Positions 18,184 to 26,446 of a stretch of 56,440 nucleotides of DNA are shown here, one piece after another. This DNA comes from Streptomyces sp. H39-S7 (GTDB taxonomy: Bacteria; Actinomycetota; Actinomycetes; Streptomycetales; Streptomycetaceae). The stretch's first letter is position 1. Each line of letters starts with the position of its first letter. Location: the NCBI RefSeq assembly GCF_027158205.1, contig NZ_JAPVLU010000052.1, positions 1 through 56,440 on the forward strand. Reading direction: 5' to 3'. The notes under the pieces were generated by a model. That model did not search any database. It was not told the origin of the DNA and was given only the letters and a program-made list of their open reading frames with translations. The translations under genes were made by a program, and so were the position numbers.

Positions 18184-18234
18184 GTCAAGCTTCGACTTTC
18201 CGCTGCGTCAAGTCTAAACTTTCCATTGTGGAAA
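18184..18234. promoter_or_regulatory. Candidate operator: direct repeats and palindrome
   Basis: Two 18-bp direct repeats, 18184-18201 and 18207-18224, agree at 14 of 18 positions (GTCAAG at one end, ACTTTCC at the other) and are spaced 23 bp apart, about two helix turns. A palindrome TTTCC-n5-GGAAA follows at 18220-18234. All lie 9-59 bp upstream of the membrane-protein start, where a repressor would block transcription. The likely binder is the co-transcribed winged-helix protein. Confidence 0.6.
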
Positions 18235-18404
18235 CTCTTGGTTGTCCAGAGAGCCAACGGCGCCGAGAGGACGGGCACCAGGTTCGCTACTCGGTCCCGC
18301 CGTCCGACCGCGGGCTGATCGGAACCTCTCCGCAGCGGTTCGACCCCGATGAGGCACCCCTTCGGTTGGCACACCGAGCCGAAGAAGCGCCCTAGTCTTG
18401 GCCG

Positions 18405-19025
18405 ATGGCACGATACTTCGACGTACATCCCGAAAATCCCCAGCCACGCATCATCAGCGGTGTGGCCGACAGCATTCGTTCGGGCGCGCTCGTCGCGTAC
18501 CCCACGGACTCCTGTTACGCGCTGGGCTGCCGGCTGGGCAACCGTGAGGGCATCGACCGCATCCGGACCATCCGGAACCTCGATGACCGGCACCACTTCA
18601 CTCTGGTTTGCCAGAATTTCGCGCAACTGGGGCAGTTCGTCCAGATCGACAACGATGTGTTCCGGGCGATCAAGGCGGCGACACCGGGCAGCTACACCTT
18701 CATCCTGCCGGCGACGAAGGAAGTACCGCGCCAGCTGCAGCATCCCAAGAAGAGGACCGTCGGCGTCCGCATCCCGGACCACGTCGTGACGCAGGCTCTG
18801 CTTGCCGAACTCGGCGAGCCGCTCGTCTCCAGCACCCTGCTGCTGCCCGGCGAGGCGGAGCCGATGACACAGGGCTGGGAGATCAAAGAACTGCTCGACC
18901 ACGTGGTGGACGCAGTGATCGACTCAGGCGACTGCGGCACCGAACCCACCACCGTCATCGACTTCTCCAGCGGCGAGACCGAGATCCTCCGCCGCGGGGC
19001 GGGTGACCCCGCACGGTTCGACTGA
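18405..19025 (+). CDS. YrdC/Sua5-domain protein (threonylcarbamoyl-AMP synthase-like, YciO type)
   Basis: 206 residues. GALVAYPTDSCYALGCRLGN carries the conserved Pro-Thr-Asp-Ser/Thr-x-Tyr motif; IRTIRNLDDRHHFTLVC and PGSYTFILPATKEVPR follow the family pattern, and KRTVGVRIPDHVV is the nucleotide-binding end. The known reaction is formation of threonylcarbamoyl-adenylate for tRNA modification at A37; the YciO branch has weaker or different activity, so the exact role is uncertain. A TAGTCT hexamer ends six bases before the ATG, with TTGGCA further up, so the transcript is probably leaderless. Confidence 0.88.
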   Translation: MARYFDVHPENPQPRIISGVADSIRSGALVAYPTDSCYALGCRLGNREGIDRIRTIRNLDDRHHFTLVCQNFAQLGQFVQIDNDVFRAIKAATPGSYTFILPATKEVPRQLQHPKKRTVGVRIPDHVVTQALLAELGEPLVSSTLLLPGEAEPMTQGWEIKELLDHVVDAVIDSGDCGTEPTTVIDFSSGETEILRRGAGDPARFD

Positions 19026-19140
19026 CATCCCCTCCTCCTTGAGGGGAGGAGATGCCCGTCCCGGTCATCCGAGCGTCCCGGGCGCCACTCGCCGGCCCCG
19101 TTCTCGTACAGCTACCGCGAGGTGGCGTGTAGCGCCGAGT
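19026..19140 (-). pseudogene. Relic of an IS200/IS605 tnpB 3' end
   Basis: On the minus strand the segment reads ENGAGEWRPGRSDDRDGHLLP, resembling the C-terminal tail of Streptomyces TnpB proteins, and ends in an imperfect hairpin (19026-19054) like the right ends of these elements. An upstream stop breaks the frame and no catalytic domain remains. I recognise this only by eye, so confidence is modest. Confidence 0.4.
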
Positions 19141-19257
19141 AACTACTTGGGGCTGCGGTCGCGCCGGCGAAGGGCTCTCCAGGACCAGGCCGTGGGCGGC
19201 AGGTGGTCGGCGAGCCGGGACACCTTGGCGAAGCGGCCGGCGCGGGTGATCGCCGGG

Positions 19258-19313
19258 TACAGGTCTCCGGTCGCTCGGCGCCGAGCCGGCGAAGGAGTAA
19301 CCGGAGACCTGTA
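19258..19313. repeat. 14-bp perfect inverted repeat with nested palindrome
   Basis: TACAGGTCTCCGGT (19258-19271) and ACCGGAGACCTGTA (19300-19313) are exact reverse complements 28 bp apart. Inside lies the palindrome CTCGGCGCCGAG (19275-19286). It sits in a gene-free stretch beside an IS relic. It may be a decayed mobile-element structure or a terminator. The minus strand next to it (about 19141-19270) keeps an open frame that could be the tail of a lost gene. Confidence 0.6.
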
Positions 19314-19433
19314 GGACCATCAGCGCTGCGCCGCGATCGATGAGGGCGGCTGTTGTCGTGCGAGGGCGATCACGCGGCGAAGGACGCGAGCAATTTGTTG
19401 CACTGCTTCGCGGCGGCCGGGTCCCCATCGGAA

Positions 19434-19447
19434 TTGAACATGTTCAA
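19434..19447. promoter_or_regulatory. 14-bp palindromic operator TTGAACATGTTCAA
   Basis: A perfect palindrome whose first half doubles as a -35 box (TTGAAC), 16 bp before TAGGCT (19456-19461), the -10 box. TAGGCT ends six bases before the ATG of the membrane-protein gene, so the message is probably leaderless. A TetR- or MarR-type repressor sitting here would block the promoter. The protein that binds is not encoded next to it. Confidence 0.7.
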
Positions 19448-19467
19448 ACATGCGCTAGGCTGCGGTC

Positions 19468-20010
19468 ATGAGCGAACGAAGAACCGCCCTTCGGCAGATA
19501 CGCGCCTGGCTCATCCTCTTCATCGTCTGCCTCACACTCAGCGGGTTGACGGCCTTTCCCCTGGTCCACGAACTGCGCTGGGCCGACAGCCTGCTGGGGT
19601 CCACGGCCCTCGGCGACTGGTTCCCCGCACTCGCCGGCTGGATCACCCGCGTCCGCACCGGACTCGACACAGCCGACACCGACTACCCCTTCCTGCTGTA
19701 CGGAACCGACTGGCTGGCCTTCGCCCACCTGGTCATCGCCCTGGCGTTCTACGGTCCGTACCGCGACCCGGTGCGCAACATCTGGGTCGTCGAGTTCGGA
19801 ATGATCGCCTGCGCCGGGATCATCCCACTGGCCCTGATCTGCGGGCCCGTGCGCGGCATTCCCCTCTGGTGGTCGGTCATCGACATGTCATTCGGCGCCT
19901 TCGGAGTCATCCCGCTGTACGTGGTGCGCAGAAAGATCAAACGCCTCGCGGCACTGGACGACGCGGCCGACTCCCAGCCTGCGCCCGTGGTGGCGCAGGC
20001 GGCGCAGTAG
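19468..20010 (+). CDS. Integral membrane protein
   Basis: 180 residues, four to five hydrophobic helices (AWLILFIVCLTLSGLTAF, GTDWLAFAHLVIALAFYG, NIWVVEFGMIACAGIIPLALICG, SVIDMSFGAFGVIPLYVV) with a short basic C-terminal tail. Conserved WADSLLG and RDPVRNIWVVEFG strings suggest a real family, but I cannot name it. Its control by the palindrome at 19434 implies induction by a ligand. Confidence 0.85.
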   Translation: MSERRTALRQIRAWLILFIVCLTLSGLTAFPLVHELRWADSLLGSTALGDWFPALAGWITRVRTGLDTADTDYPFLLYGTDWLAFAHLVIALAFYGPYRDPVRNIWVVEFGMIACAGIIPLALICGPVRGIPLWWSVIDMSFGAFGVIPLYVVRRKIKRLAALDDAADSQPAPVVAQAAQ

Positions 20011-20053
20011 GGATCAGCCCCGGGCCTGGCCTTCCGCCCCCAGGCAAAGCCGC

Positions 20054-21184
20054 GTGACCCCGCACCCCGACCGACGACTACCCGTCTTCGCCGCGTCGTT
20101 GTCCCGCCAGGGCGTCCCGCTTCGTAGTGCGGCGACCGGGACAGACCATTCCATGGCCCGTAATGTCGTGAGCAATTGGCTGTTAGGCCTACATGCCCGG
20201 TTGCCAGATGGCATGCTCGGGCGCATGTTCACGGCGATGCGGCGGCGAATGAGGGCCAGACAGCGACGCCGGGCGGACGCGGCAATACAGGGGCTCAGTG
20301 ACGCCCTGTCACGGCTCGGCGTGCAGCGGCAGGTTCCGGCACGTGTACGGCTGGCGTTGCGTCGCTACCGACTCGCTTATGCCTGGGGGCAAGCGATCGC
20401 TGCGCTCGGCGGTCTCTTCTTCCTGTGGTGGGCGGTCGTGACGGCGTATGCGCTCGTGAGCCCGTCCGGTGCGTTGCGGGAGGACTACAGGGAGGCAGCC
20501 GCAAGCGGTGCATGGACGTCGTCGGTGTTTACGACGATCTCGTTCCTCTTGGTTTGCTACGTGGGTTTTGCTATCTGGGACGGCCGGATGCCATGGCTCG
20601 CGAAACCAGCGGCAACGATGCACCGGTTCGAGCTTGTTGACGCTGTGGCCAAGGCGGTGCTGGCTTGCGCGGCCGCGCACAGGACCGGTGGCGCGAAGCA
20701 GGTGAGGCGAGCCGCGTCAGCGTTGCGGACTGTCGAGCGTTGCGTCGCCAGGGCCAGCTACCGGCGACGCCATCTGCCGATCAGATCGCATCGTCGACAT
20801 GCCTTGAGGCAACACGCGGGCCTGGTTATCGCTGCCCTGCACGCTGCCGAATCACGACTCGACACCGAAGGCACCACCGCCTTGCGCGGGGTCGCAGACA
20901 TGCTCCTCACCATTGCCGACCGATACTGCGCGGGCCGGACTGGCGCGCTGCTCGACGAGGAGCCGCTCGTGGGCCTCAGCCCTGCCAGGGATCGGGAGCC
21001 ACTGCGTAATGTGGCCACGGCCATCCTGGTGGCCGGCATGTCCGTGGCTGCCGCGCACCTTGGCGCGCCCGCCGAGACAACACCGTTCCTGGTCGGCGCC
21101 TTCGGCGTCGTTGCCGTCTCCCTCATATACGGCCGCCACGCACGGCAGTCCCTTGATCCTTTGGGCGGCATCCGCGGTCACTGA
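20054..21184 (+). CDS. Hypothetical membrane protein with long cytoplasmic domain
   Basis: 376 residues from GTG 20054 (ATG 20153 is an alternative that drops 33 residues of doubtful quality). Two hydrophobic segments near the middle (AYAWGQAIAALGGLFFLWWAVVTAYALV, SVFTTISFLLVCYVGFAIW) and a C-terminal pair (NVATAILVAGMSVAAAHLGA, FLVGAFGVVAVSLIYG). Between them are about 180 Arg/Ala-rich helical residues with many histidines. Family not recognised. Base use is a little less GC-biased than its neighbours, which hints at a different origin. Confidence 0.75.
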   Translation: MTPHPDRRLPVFAASLSRQGVPLRSAATGTDHSMARNVVSNWLLGLHARLPDGMLGRMFTAMRRRMRARQRRRADAAIQGLSDALSRLGVQRQVPARVRLALRRYRLAYAWGQAIAALGGLFFLWWAVVTAYALVSPSGALREDYREAAASGAWTSSVFTTISFLLVCYVGFAIWDGRMPWLAKPAATMHRFELVDAVAKAVLACAAAHRTGGAKQVRRAASALRTVERCVARASYRRRHLPIRSHRRHALRQHAGLVIAALHAAESRLDTEGTTALRGVADMLLTIADRYCAGRTGALLDEEPLVGLSPARDREPLRNVATAILVAGMSVAAAHLGAPAETTPFLVGAFGVVAVSLIYGRHARQSLDPLGGIRGH

Positions 21185-21298
21185 TGATCTTCGCGTGCTA
21201 TCGCATTGCCCCGGGCACCACCATGGCGATGCGGAGCAGGAAACCACCTCAGTGGGCACGGCCCGACTTCACCCACGGCCCTGCCCACTCCCCCGAGG

Positions 21299-22138
21299 TC
21301 ACCCCTGGGGCGGCGTCACCGGCAACTGCCTTTTGTGTTCGGTCGCCTGGTACCTGCCCACGATCGAAGCGAAGGCGCGCTCGCTCACCGGCTTGCCCTC
21401 CAGGAAGTCGTCGATCTCGTCGTACGTCACTCCGAGCGCGTCCTCATCGGCCTTGCCCTCGTCGAGCGTCTCCAGGTCGGCCGTCGGTACCTTCCACACC
21501 AGCGAGGCGGGTGCCGCGAGGGCTTCCGCCACGCCCCGCACCCGGCGCTTGATCAGCCCCGCGAGGGGCAGCACGTCCGCCGCGCCGTCCCCGAACTTGG
21601 TGAAGAATCCGGAGACCGCCTCGGCCGCGTGATCGGTCCCCACGACAAGCCCGTCATGTGCCCCCGCCACCGTGTACTGCGCGATCATCCGCTGTCGCGC
21701 CTTGATGTTGCCCTGCACGAAGTCCTGGTGCCGCTCGTCGCGGAAGGCAGCCCCGCCGGCCAGGCATGCCTCCAGCGCGGCATCGCTCGCTGCCTTGATG
21801 TTCACGGTCAGGACGTGATCGGCCTGGATGAAGCCGAGGGCGAGCTGAGCGTCCTGCTCATCGGCCTGGACCCCGTAGGGCAGCCGCATGGCGTAGAAGG
21901 TGGCGTCGTGCCCGGCGCTACGAGCCCGCTCCACGGCCAGCTGGCACAACCGGCCCGCGGTGGTGGAATCCACCCCTCCGCTGATGCCGAGCACCAAGGA
22001 CCGCAGTCCGGTAGTCGTCAGCCGCTCGGCCAGGAACGCCACCCGGCGCTCGATCTCGGCCTCCGCGTCGAAGATCGCGGCGACTTCGAGATCCCGGGCG
22101 ATCTCCTGCTGCAGGCTTATGGACGCCGGATCGGTCAC
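21299..22138 (-). CDS. nadE: NH3-dependent NAD+ synthetase
   Basis: 279 residues. LVLGISGGVDSTTAGRLCQLA is the SGGxDS pyrophosphatase P-loop, and LVVGTDHAAEAVSGFFTKFGDGAADVLPLAGLIKRRVR is the NAD+ synthase signature with the deamido-NAD and ATP sites; KADEDALGVTYDEIDDFL is the C-terminal conserved block. It converts nicotinic acid adenine dinucleotide, ATP and ammonia to NAD+. No glutaminase (nitrilase) domain is present, so it uses free ammonia. GTG 22138 is supported by GAGGAG five bases upstream; the open frame further upstream is not convincing. Confidence 0.96.
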   Translation of the reverse strand: MTDPASISLQQEIARDLEVAAIFDAEAEIERRVAFLAERLTTTGLRSLVLGISGGVDSTTAGRLCQLAVERARSAGHDATFYAMRLPYGVQADEQDAQLALGFIQADHVLTVNIKAASDAALEACLAGGAAFRDERHQDFVQGNIKARQRMIAQYTVAGAHDGLVVGTDHAAEAVSGFFTKFGDGAADVLPLAGLIKRRVRGVAEALAAPASLVWKVPTADLETLDEGKADEDALGVTYDEIDDFLEGKPVSERAFASIVGRYQATEHKRQLPVTPPQG

Positions 22139-22347
22139 GACTACTCCTCGGGGTTCGTATCTCGGTGCAGATTCTATGCTGGCCGCCTGCTGCCACCTCC
22201 TCCGGCCTGCAGGTGACAGCGAGCAGGGAGGCCCGTGCCGGCGACGGCCGGTCTGTAAGATCATTTACTCGGCGGCGGGGGACGCCTCACCCGCTCTGTC
22301 CCGCGCCGTGCACGTCCGAGCGGGTGGTAACACAGAGGGATCAGAAC

Positions 22348-22653
22348 ATGAAGCGCCTCACCAGCGGCCTCCGCGCCGCTGCCGTCACCGCCGTTCTCGC
22401 CGGGGGCCTGCTCGTCGCCCTGCCGGGTGCGGCGAGCGCCAACGACTACGGCTACACGTGCAAGAACTGGAAGGACAGCAGCCACAACTGGAGCGCTGAC
22501 TGCCACGTGACGCGCGGCAAAGCCCGCACAGTGACCGAGTGCGCCAACGGCAAGACCTACTACGGCAAGTGGGTCGGCCGCGGATACTGGAAGTTCGACG
22601 GCGAGTGCGGCAAGTACGCACTGATGGCTACCGACATCCAGTGGAAGAAGTAG
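22348..22653 (+). CDS. Small secreted four-cysteine protein
   Basis: 101 residues. A clear signal peptide (MKRLTSGLRAAAVTAVLAGG to ...AASA, cleaved near residue 33) leaves a mature chain of about 68 residues with four Cys, several Trp and Tyr, and many Lys: YTCKNWKDSSHNW, CHVTRGKARTVTEC, YYGKWVGRGYWKFDGEC. This is a compact, disulfide-bonded secreted protein. Ribosome site AGAGGGA precedes the ATG. I know of no named family; a role as inhibitor, antimicrobial or wall-binding factor would be guesswork. Confidence 0.8.
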   Translation: MKRLTSGLRAAAVTAVLAGGLLVALPGAASANDYGYTCKNWKDSSHNWSADCHVTRGKARTVTECANGKTYYGKWVGRGYWKFDGECGKYALMATDIQWKK

Positions 22654-22663
22654 TTCTTCCCCG

Positions 22664-22710
22664 CCCTGCCTCGTCGCAGCCCTCACGGGCCGCGGCGGGG
22701 CGTTCTTCTT
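22664..22710 (+). terminator. Probable terminator after the small secreted gene
   Basis: Imperfect GC-rich hairpin pairing CCGCCCTGC...GTCGC with GCGGCGGGGCG, followed by a T-rich TTCTTCTT stretch, immediately after the stop codon at 22653. Confidence 0.5.
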
Positions 22711-22762
22711 CTCACTCACCTTCCGCACGCCCTGAGAGGGGTTGTCGGAAAGCAACACCAGG

Positions 22763-23386
22763 TCAGGAGTCCGTGCGGCGCTTGCCTTCCTCGAAGAAGC
22801 GCTGGATCGCGTCGGCGTTGCCGAGTTCCCGCAGGGTGCGTGTGGCGCCGAAGGGGGCGTTCCAGAACGCGCCTTCGCGTGGCCGGTGCGGGCCGACGTA
22901 GGCGTAGGGCTCCGGCATGTGGCCATCACCGGGTGAGATGCCGTAGTTCACCTCGTCGAGGGTGATGGCGAGGTCGAAGTGTTCGGGCCAGAGCACTGGT
23001 TCGCTCGCGGGCGCGAAGCCGCGCAACGCCTCGTCTCCGGCGAGGAACGCGCGGAGGATCACCGCTCCGGCCTCTGGATCGAACGTGATCACCTCGTCCG
23101 GACTCACACCGGACCCGTCCGGATAGAGCCCCCTTGGGGCGCCTGCCTCCGTCCCGGCCGCTTCCGCCAGCGATGCGTAGCTCTGGCCCGACAGCGGGAT
23201 GCGGGCCGTTGCGGTGACGAGGTCGCCGCCGTCGACGCGCAAGGACGGTTCGCTGAGGGTGCCGAAGCCGCCTCCGACGATCCGCAGTCGGATGCGGCCG
23301 GCCTCCCGGTGCTGCGGCCCGGCCAGCACCAGCTCGGCGATGCCGTGCAGTGATCGCCTGGTCAGAGCCACTACGTCAGCTGTCAT
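22763..23386 (-). CDS. Hypothetical protein
   Basis: 207 residues with GGGGAGG just upstream of ATG 23386. No signal or membrane segment. LTRRSLHGIAELVLAGPQHREAGRIRLRIVGGGFGT, then VDGGDLVTATARIPLSG, EVITFDPEAGAVILRAFLAGDEALRGF and a C-terminal NADAIQRFFEEGKRR. The WPEHFDLAITLDEVNYGISPGDGHMPEPYAYVGP segment is distinctive and well conserved in Streptomyces from memory, but the function is unknown. It follows the TetR gene on the same strand after 150 bp. Confidence 0.82.
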   Translation of the reverse strand: MTADVVALTRRSLHGIAELVLAGPQHREAGRIRLRIVGGGFGTLSEPSLRVDGGDLVTATARIPLSGQSYASLAEAAGTEAGAPRGLYPDGSGVSPDEVITFDPEAGAVILRAFLAGDEALRGFAPASEPVLWPEHFDLAITLDEVNYGISPGDGHMPEPYAYVGPHRPREGAFWNAPFGATRTLRELGNADAIQRFFEEGKRRTDS

Positions 23387-23537
23387 GCCGCCTCCCCGGT
23401 TTCGATCGGTACCCGCGAGTGTCGCAGGCGGCCCGGGTCGTGGCGCTGCGCCACACCACGCGCGATCGGCGGGAGCCGACCCGGCTGGCTGGCCCCGCCA
23501 CGCACCGGCCGCATCCCGGCCTGCGGTGCTGGGCCGC

Positions 23538-24107
23538 TCAGGGGCCGGGCGGGGAAGCGCCGGTGAGCAGTAGCAGCGCGGTGACGAGGTCGTCGGAGGC
23601 GGAGCCGGTGGCCAGGCGGCGTAGTTGGAGGCCGACGACGAGTGCGACGACGGGGCCGGCGAGGCGTTCGGGGTCCGGTACGCCGAGACCGCCGAGGATG
23701 GAGGTGGCGAGTTGGTCGTAGGCGGTGAAGCATTCCGCGGCGGCCGGGCGCAGCTGGGGGTCGCGGCCGGCGTGGATGTACAGCTCGAAGGGGGCGATGT
23801 GCTCGCTGTCGAAGACGGTGTCCGCGGACACCTGGCCGACGATGGTGGCGGCCTGTTCCGCGGTGACGCAGTCGGTGATGTGGTGTGCGGCGAGGTCGGT
23901 GAAGCGGCGGGTCTCCTGGTCGACGAAGGAGCGCAGGCTTTCGCGCAGCAGGTCGTGCTGGGTCGCGAAGTGATACGTGATCGAGCCGAGGGAGACGCCC
24001 GCCTCCTTGGCGATACGGCGGTTGGTGACCGCGGCGACGCCGTCCTGGCCGATGATCCGCAGCGTGGCCTCGACGATGCGTTCACGCGTCGGGGTGGGAT
24101 TCGGCAT
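23538..24107 (-). CDS. TetR-family transcriptional regulator
   Basis: 189 residues. The first 50 are the TetR helix-turn-helix: TRERIVEATLRIIGQDGVAAVTNRRIAKEAGVSLGSITYHFATQHDLL. The rest is an all-helical ligand domain (TetR_C). It lies 75 bp after the amidase gene on the same strand, so the two are likely co-transcribed. The large palindrome at 25608-25645 between amidase and SDR is its most likely operator, giving repression of both divergent units and of itself. Confidence 0.93.
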   Translation of the reverse strand: MPNPTPTRERIVEATLRIIGQDGVAAVTNRRIAKEAGVSLGSITYHFATQHDLLRESLRSFVDQETRRFTDLAAHHITDCVTAEQAATIVGQVSADTVFDSEHIAPFELYIHAGRDPQLRPAAAECFTAYDQLATSILGGLGVPDPERLAGPVVALVVGLQLRRLATGSASDDLVTALLLLTGASPPGP

Positions 24108-24181
24108 GTGGTCATCGTCCCATGGTCGGCCGGTTGGCCGGGCCATCGGCTGCGGTGTCGTCGATGGGGACGTGCGGGCTT

Positions 24182-25591
24182 CTACCTGACGCCGGAGGGA
24201 AGGGGCCAGTGCTCGTGCCATCGCTGGTCGTCTTCCAGCTGGGCGGCGAGTGAGATCAGGAGCGGCTCGCTGTCGGCGGGACCGAGCAGTTGGGCGCCCA
24301 TCGGCAGTCCGCCGGAGGTGAATCCGGCCGGGACGCTGATGGCGGGCCAGCCCAGGACGTTCCAGGGCCAGGCGTAAGGGCAGGCAGCGATCATGGTCCG
24401 GTTGGTCCGGCCGTTGGAGAAGCCCGCGCTGGCGCCGATGCGTGGAGGAGGGGTGGCTGTGGTGGGGGTGAGGATCACGTCCACGCGTTGGAAGATCGCA
24501 CCGACCCTCCGCTGCAGCAGTCCCTCGGTGCTGCGTGCCGCGCGCAGTGCGGGGCCGGCGAGGACCTGGCCGAGGCGGGCGTTGCTGCGGGTGCGGGGAT
24601 CGAGGAGGGCGCGGTCGGGGGTGCGCCGGCTCCAGGCGTGGACGCCGGCCGTCGCCCGCGGTACCTGGGTCAATCCGATCAGACCGAAGTTCGGCTCCTC
24701 TTCGATGACGTCGTGGCCCAGGGCGGTCAGGGACTCGGCCAGCCGCAGGGTGGCGTTGCGGGCCTCGGGATGCAGCGGGGTGCGCGTGGCGGCGAAGGCG
24801 CTGCGCAGCGACAGTGCGATGCGCAGTCGGCCGGGGTCGCGGTGTGCGGCGGGCGCCATCGCGGTGGGCGCGGGCTGGTGGCGGTCGCTGGGGTGGTTGC
24901 CGGCGGCGGCGTCCAGGAGCAGTGCCGCGTCGGCCACGGTGCGGGCGAGTGTTCCGAACACCGTCAGTCCGTTGAAGGATTCGGGGTCGGGCCAGGTGGA
25001 GATCCGGCCGCGCTGCGGTTTGATGCCGACCAGGTGGGTCCATGCGGCGGGGATGCGGACGGAGCCCGCTCCGTCGGAGCCGAGGGCCGCGGCGACCAGG
25101 CCGGCCGCGACGGCGGCGGCCGACCCGCCGGATGAGCCGCCCGGGGTGTGTTCCTGATTCCACGGGTTGCGGGTGGCGCCGAACGCGGCTCCCTCGGTGA
25201 AGGGCCACTGCCCCAGCTCGGGGCTGTTGGTCTTGCCGACGATGATCGCTCCTGCGGCCCGCAGGCGGCGCACCGCCTCCGCGTCGGTGGTCTTGGCAGG
25301 GAAGTCACCGGCGCAACCGAAGGCGGTGGGCTCGCCCGCCACGTCGGTGTCGTCCTTGACGGCGATCGGGACGCCGAGCAGGGGCAGCCGGTGTCCGGCG
25401 GCGAGTTGCCGGTCGGCTGCGTCGGCTTCCGCCAGAGCGGCACTGGTGCGTACCCGGCGGAACGCGTTCAGGGTCGGCTGGGTCGCCTCGATGCGCGCGA
25501 GGGCCTCTTCGACGAGATCCCGGGAGGAGATGTGCCCGCCGTGCAGGGCTGCGCTCTGCGCCGCCAGGCTCGTGTGTGCGGAATCGGCCAT
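24182..25591 (-). CDS. Amidase-signature-family amidase
   Basis: 469 residues. The catalytic Lys79 (VPIAVKDD), cis-Ser153 in TPGGSSGGSAAAVAAG and nucleophile Ser177 in GSDGAGSVRIPA are all present at family spacing. PWNQEHTPGGSSGG and GIKPQRGRIS are typical. It hydrolyses a carboxylic amide; the substrate is unknown and no GatB or GatC lies near, so a tRNA amidotransferase role is unlikely. It faces the SDR gene across a palindromic operator and is followed by a TetR gene, a set typical of a small inducible catabolic or detoxification unit. Confidence 0.94.
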   Translation of the reverse strand: MADSAHTSLAAQSAALHGGHISSRDLVEEALARIEATQPTLNAFRRVRTSAALAEADAADRQLAAGHRLPLLGVPIAVKDDTDVAGEPTAFGCAGDFPAKTTDAEAVRRLRAAGAIIVGKTNSPELGQWPFTEGAAFGATRNPWNQEHTPGGSSGGSAAAVAAGLVAAALGSDGAGSVRIPAAWTHLVGIKPQRGRISTWPDPESFNGLTVFGTLARTVADAALLLDAAAGNHPSDRHQPAPTAMAPAAHRDPGRLRIALSLRSAFAATRTPLHPEARNATLRLAESLTALGHDVIEEEPNFGLIGLTQVPRATAGVHAWSRRTPDRALLDPRTRSNARLGQVLAGPALRAARSTEGLLQRRVGAIFQRVDVILTPTTATPPPRIGASAGFSNGRTNRTMIAACPYAWPWNVLGWPAISVPAGFTSGGLPMGAQLLGPADSEPLLISLAAQLEDDQRWHEHWPLPSGVR

Positions 25592-25607
25592 CGTTGTGTC
25601 CCTTCGC

Positions 25608-25645
25608 CCTCCACTACCGTTCGTTCGAACGAACAGTAGTGGAGG
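25608..25645. promoter_or_regulatory. 38-bp near-perfect palindrome, TetR-type operator
   Basis: Centred on TTCGAA between 25626 and 25627; 18 of 19 base pairs match, with GTTCGTTC and GAACGAAC as the inner half-sites. It starts 16 bp from the amidase start and ends at the GGAGG ribosome site of the SDR gene, so a bound repressor would block both divergent messages. Confidence 0.8.
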
Positions 25646-25654
25646 ATGACCCCC

Positions 25655-26446
25655 ATGAACATCAACGGATCGACTGTTCTCCTCACCGGCGCCGGCGGCG
25701 GCATCGGCCATGCCCTGGCGAAGTCCCTGGCCGCCAAGGGTGCCCGTCTGGTCGTCACCGGCCGGCGCGCAGAACCGCTCAAGGAGCTCGAAGCGTCCCT
25801 GGGCGCACGGGTGGTGGTCGCGGACCTCAGCGACCGCGACGCGGTCGTGCGCCTGGCCGAGGAGGCCGGCCCCGTGGACATCCTCATCGCCAACGCCGCG
25901 CTGCCCGCCAGTGGCGCCCTGCTCGACTTCACCCCCGCCGAGATCGACCGCTCTTTGGACGTGAACCTGCGCGCGCCCGTGATGCTCTGCCGGTTGCTGG
26001 CGCCGCACATGGTGGCGGCCGGCCGCGGTCACCTCCTGCTGATCGGCTCGATATCGGGACGGACGGCGTCCCCCGCCACCTCGCTCTACAGCGCCGCGAA
26101 GTTCGGACTGCGCGGCTTCGCCCACGCTCTGCGGCAGGATCTGCACCAGACGGGCGTCGGTGTGTCCATCGTGCAGCCGGGATTCGTCCGCGGCGCGGGC
26201 ATGTTCGCCGACACCGGTGCCACCCCGCCCGCCGGGGTGCGTACCGTCACGCCCGAACGTGTGGCCGCGGGTGCGATCAGCGCGCTCGAACGCGACCGGG
26301 CCGAAGTCAACGTCGCACCGGTCGAACTGCGGCTGGGCAGCGCCATCGGCAGCCTCTTCCCCTCACTGGGCGCCGCCGTCCAGCGCAGGGCCGCGCCCGA
26401 GTCGTTCGTCCGCCATATCACTCAGGCCCAGCGTCACAAGCGCTGA
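25655..26446 (+). CDS. Short-chain dehydrogenase/reductase
   Basis: 263 residues. TGAGGGIG at residues 11-18 is the Rossmann dinucleotide motif, NAALP the structural motif, and Ser132, Tyr145 and Lys149 (YSAAK) the catalytic set. TGRR after the second strand favours NADP(H). The substrate is unknown. An ATG at 25646 is in frame, but GGAGG (25641-25645) directly abuts it, so ATG 25655, nine bases from that site, is the better start. It is controlled with the amidase through the palindrome at 25608. Confidence 0.93.
   Translation: MNINGSTVLLTGAGGGIGHALAKSLAAKGARLVVTGRRAEPLKELEASLGARVVVADLSDRDAVVRLAEEAGPVDILIANAALPASGALLDFTPAEIDRSLDVNLRAPVMLCRLLAPHMVAAGRGHLLLIGSISGRTASPATSLYSAAKFGLRGFAHALRQDLHQTGVGVSIVQPGFVRGAGMFADTGATPPAGVRTVTPERVAAGAISALERDRAEVNVAPVELRLGSAIGSLFPSLGAAVQRRAAPESFVRHITQAQRHKR

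Noticed and set aside
24182..25591. GatA subunit of Glu-tRNA amidotransferase
   Set aside because: The amidase signature is shared, but no gatB or gatC adjoins it and the gene is controlled by a local TetR-type operator.
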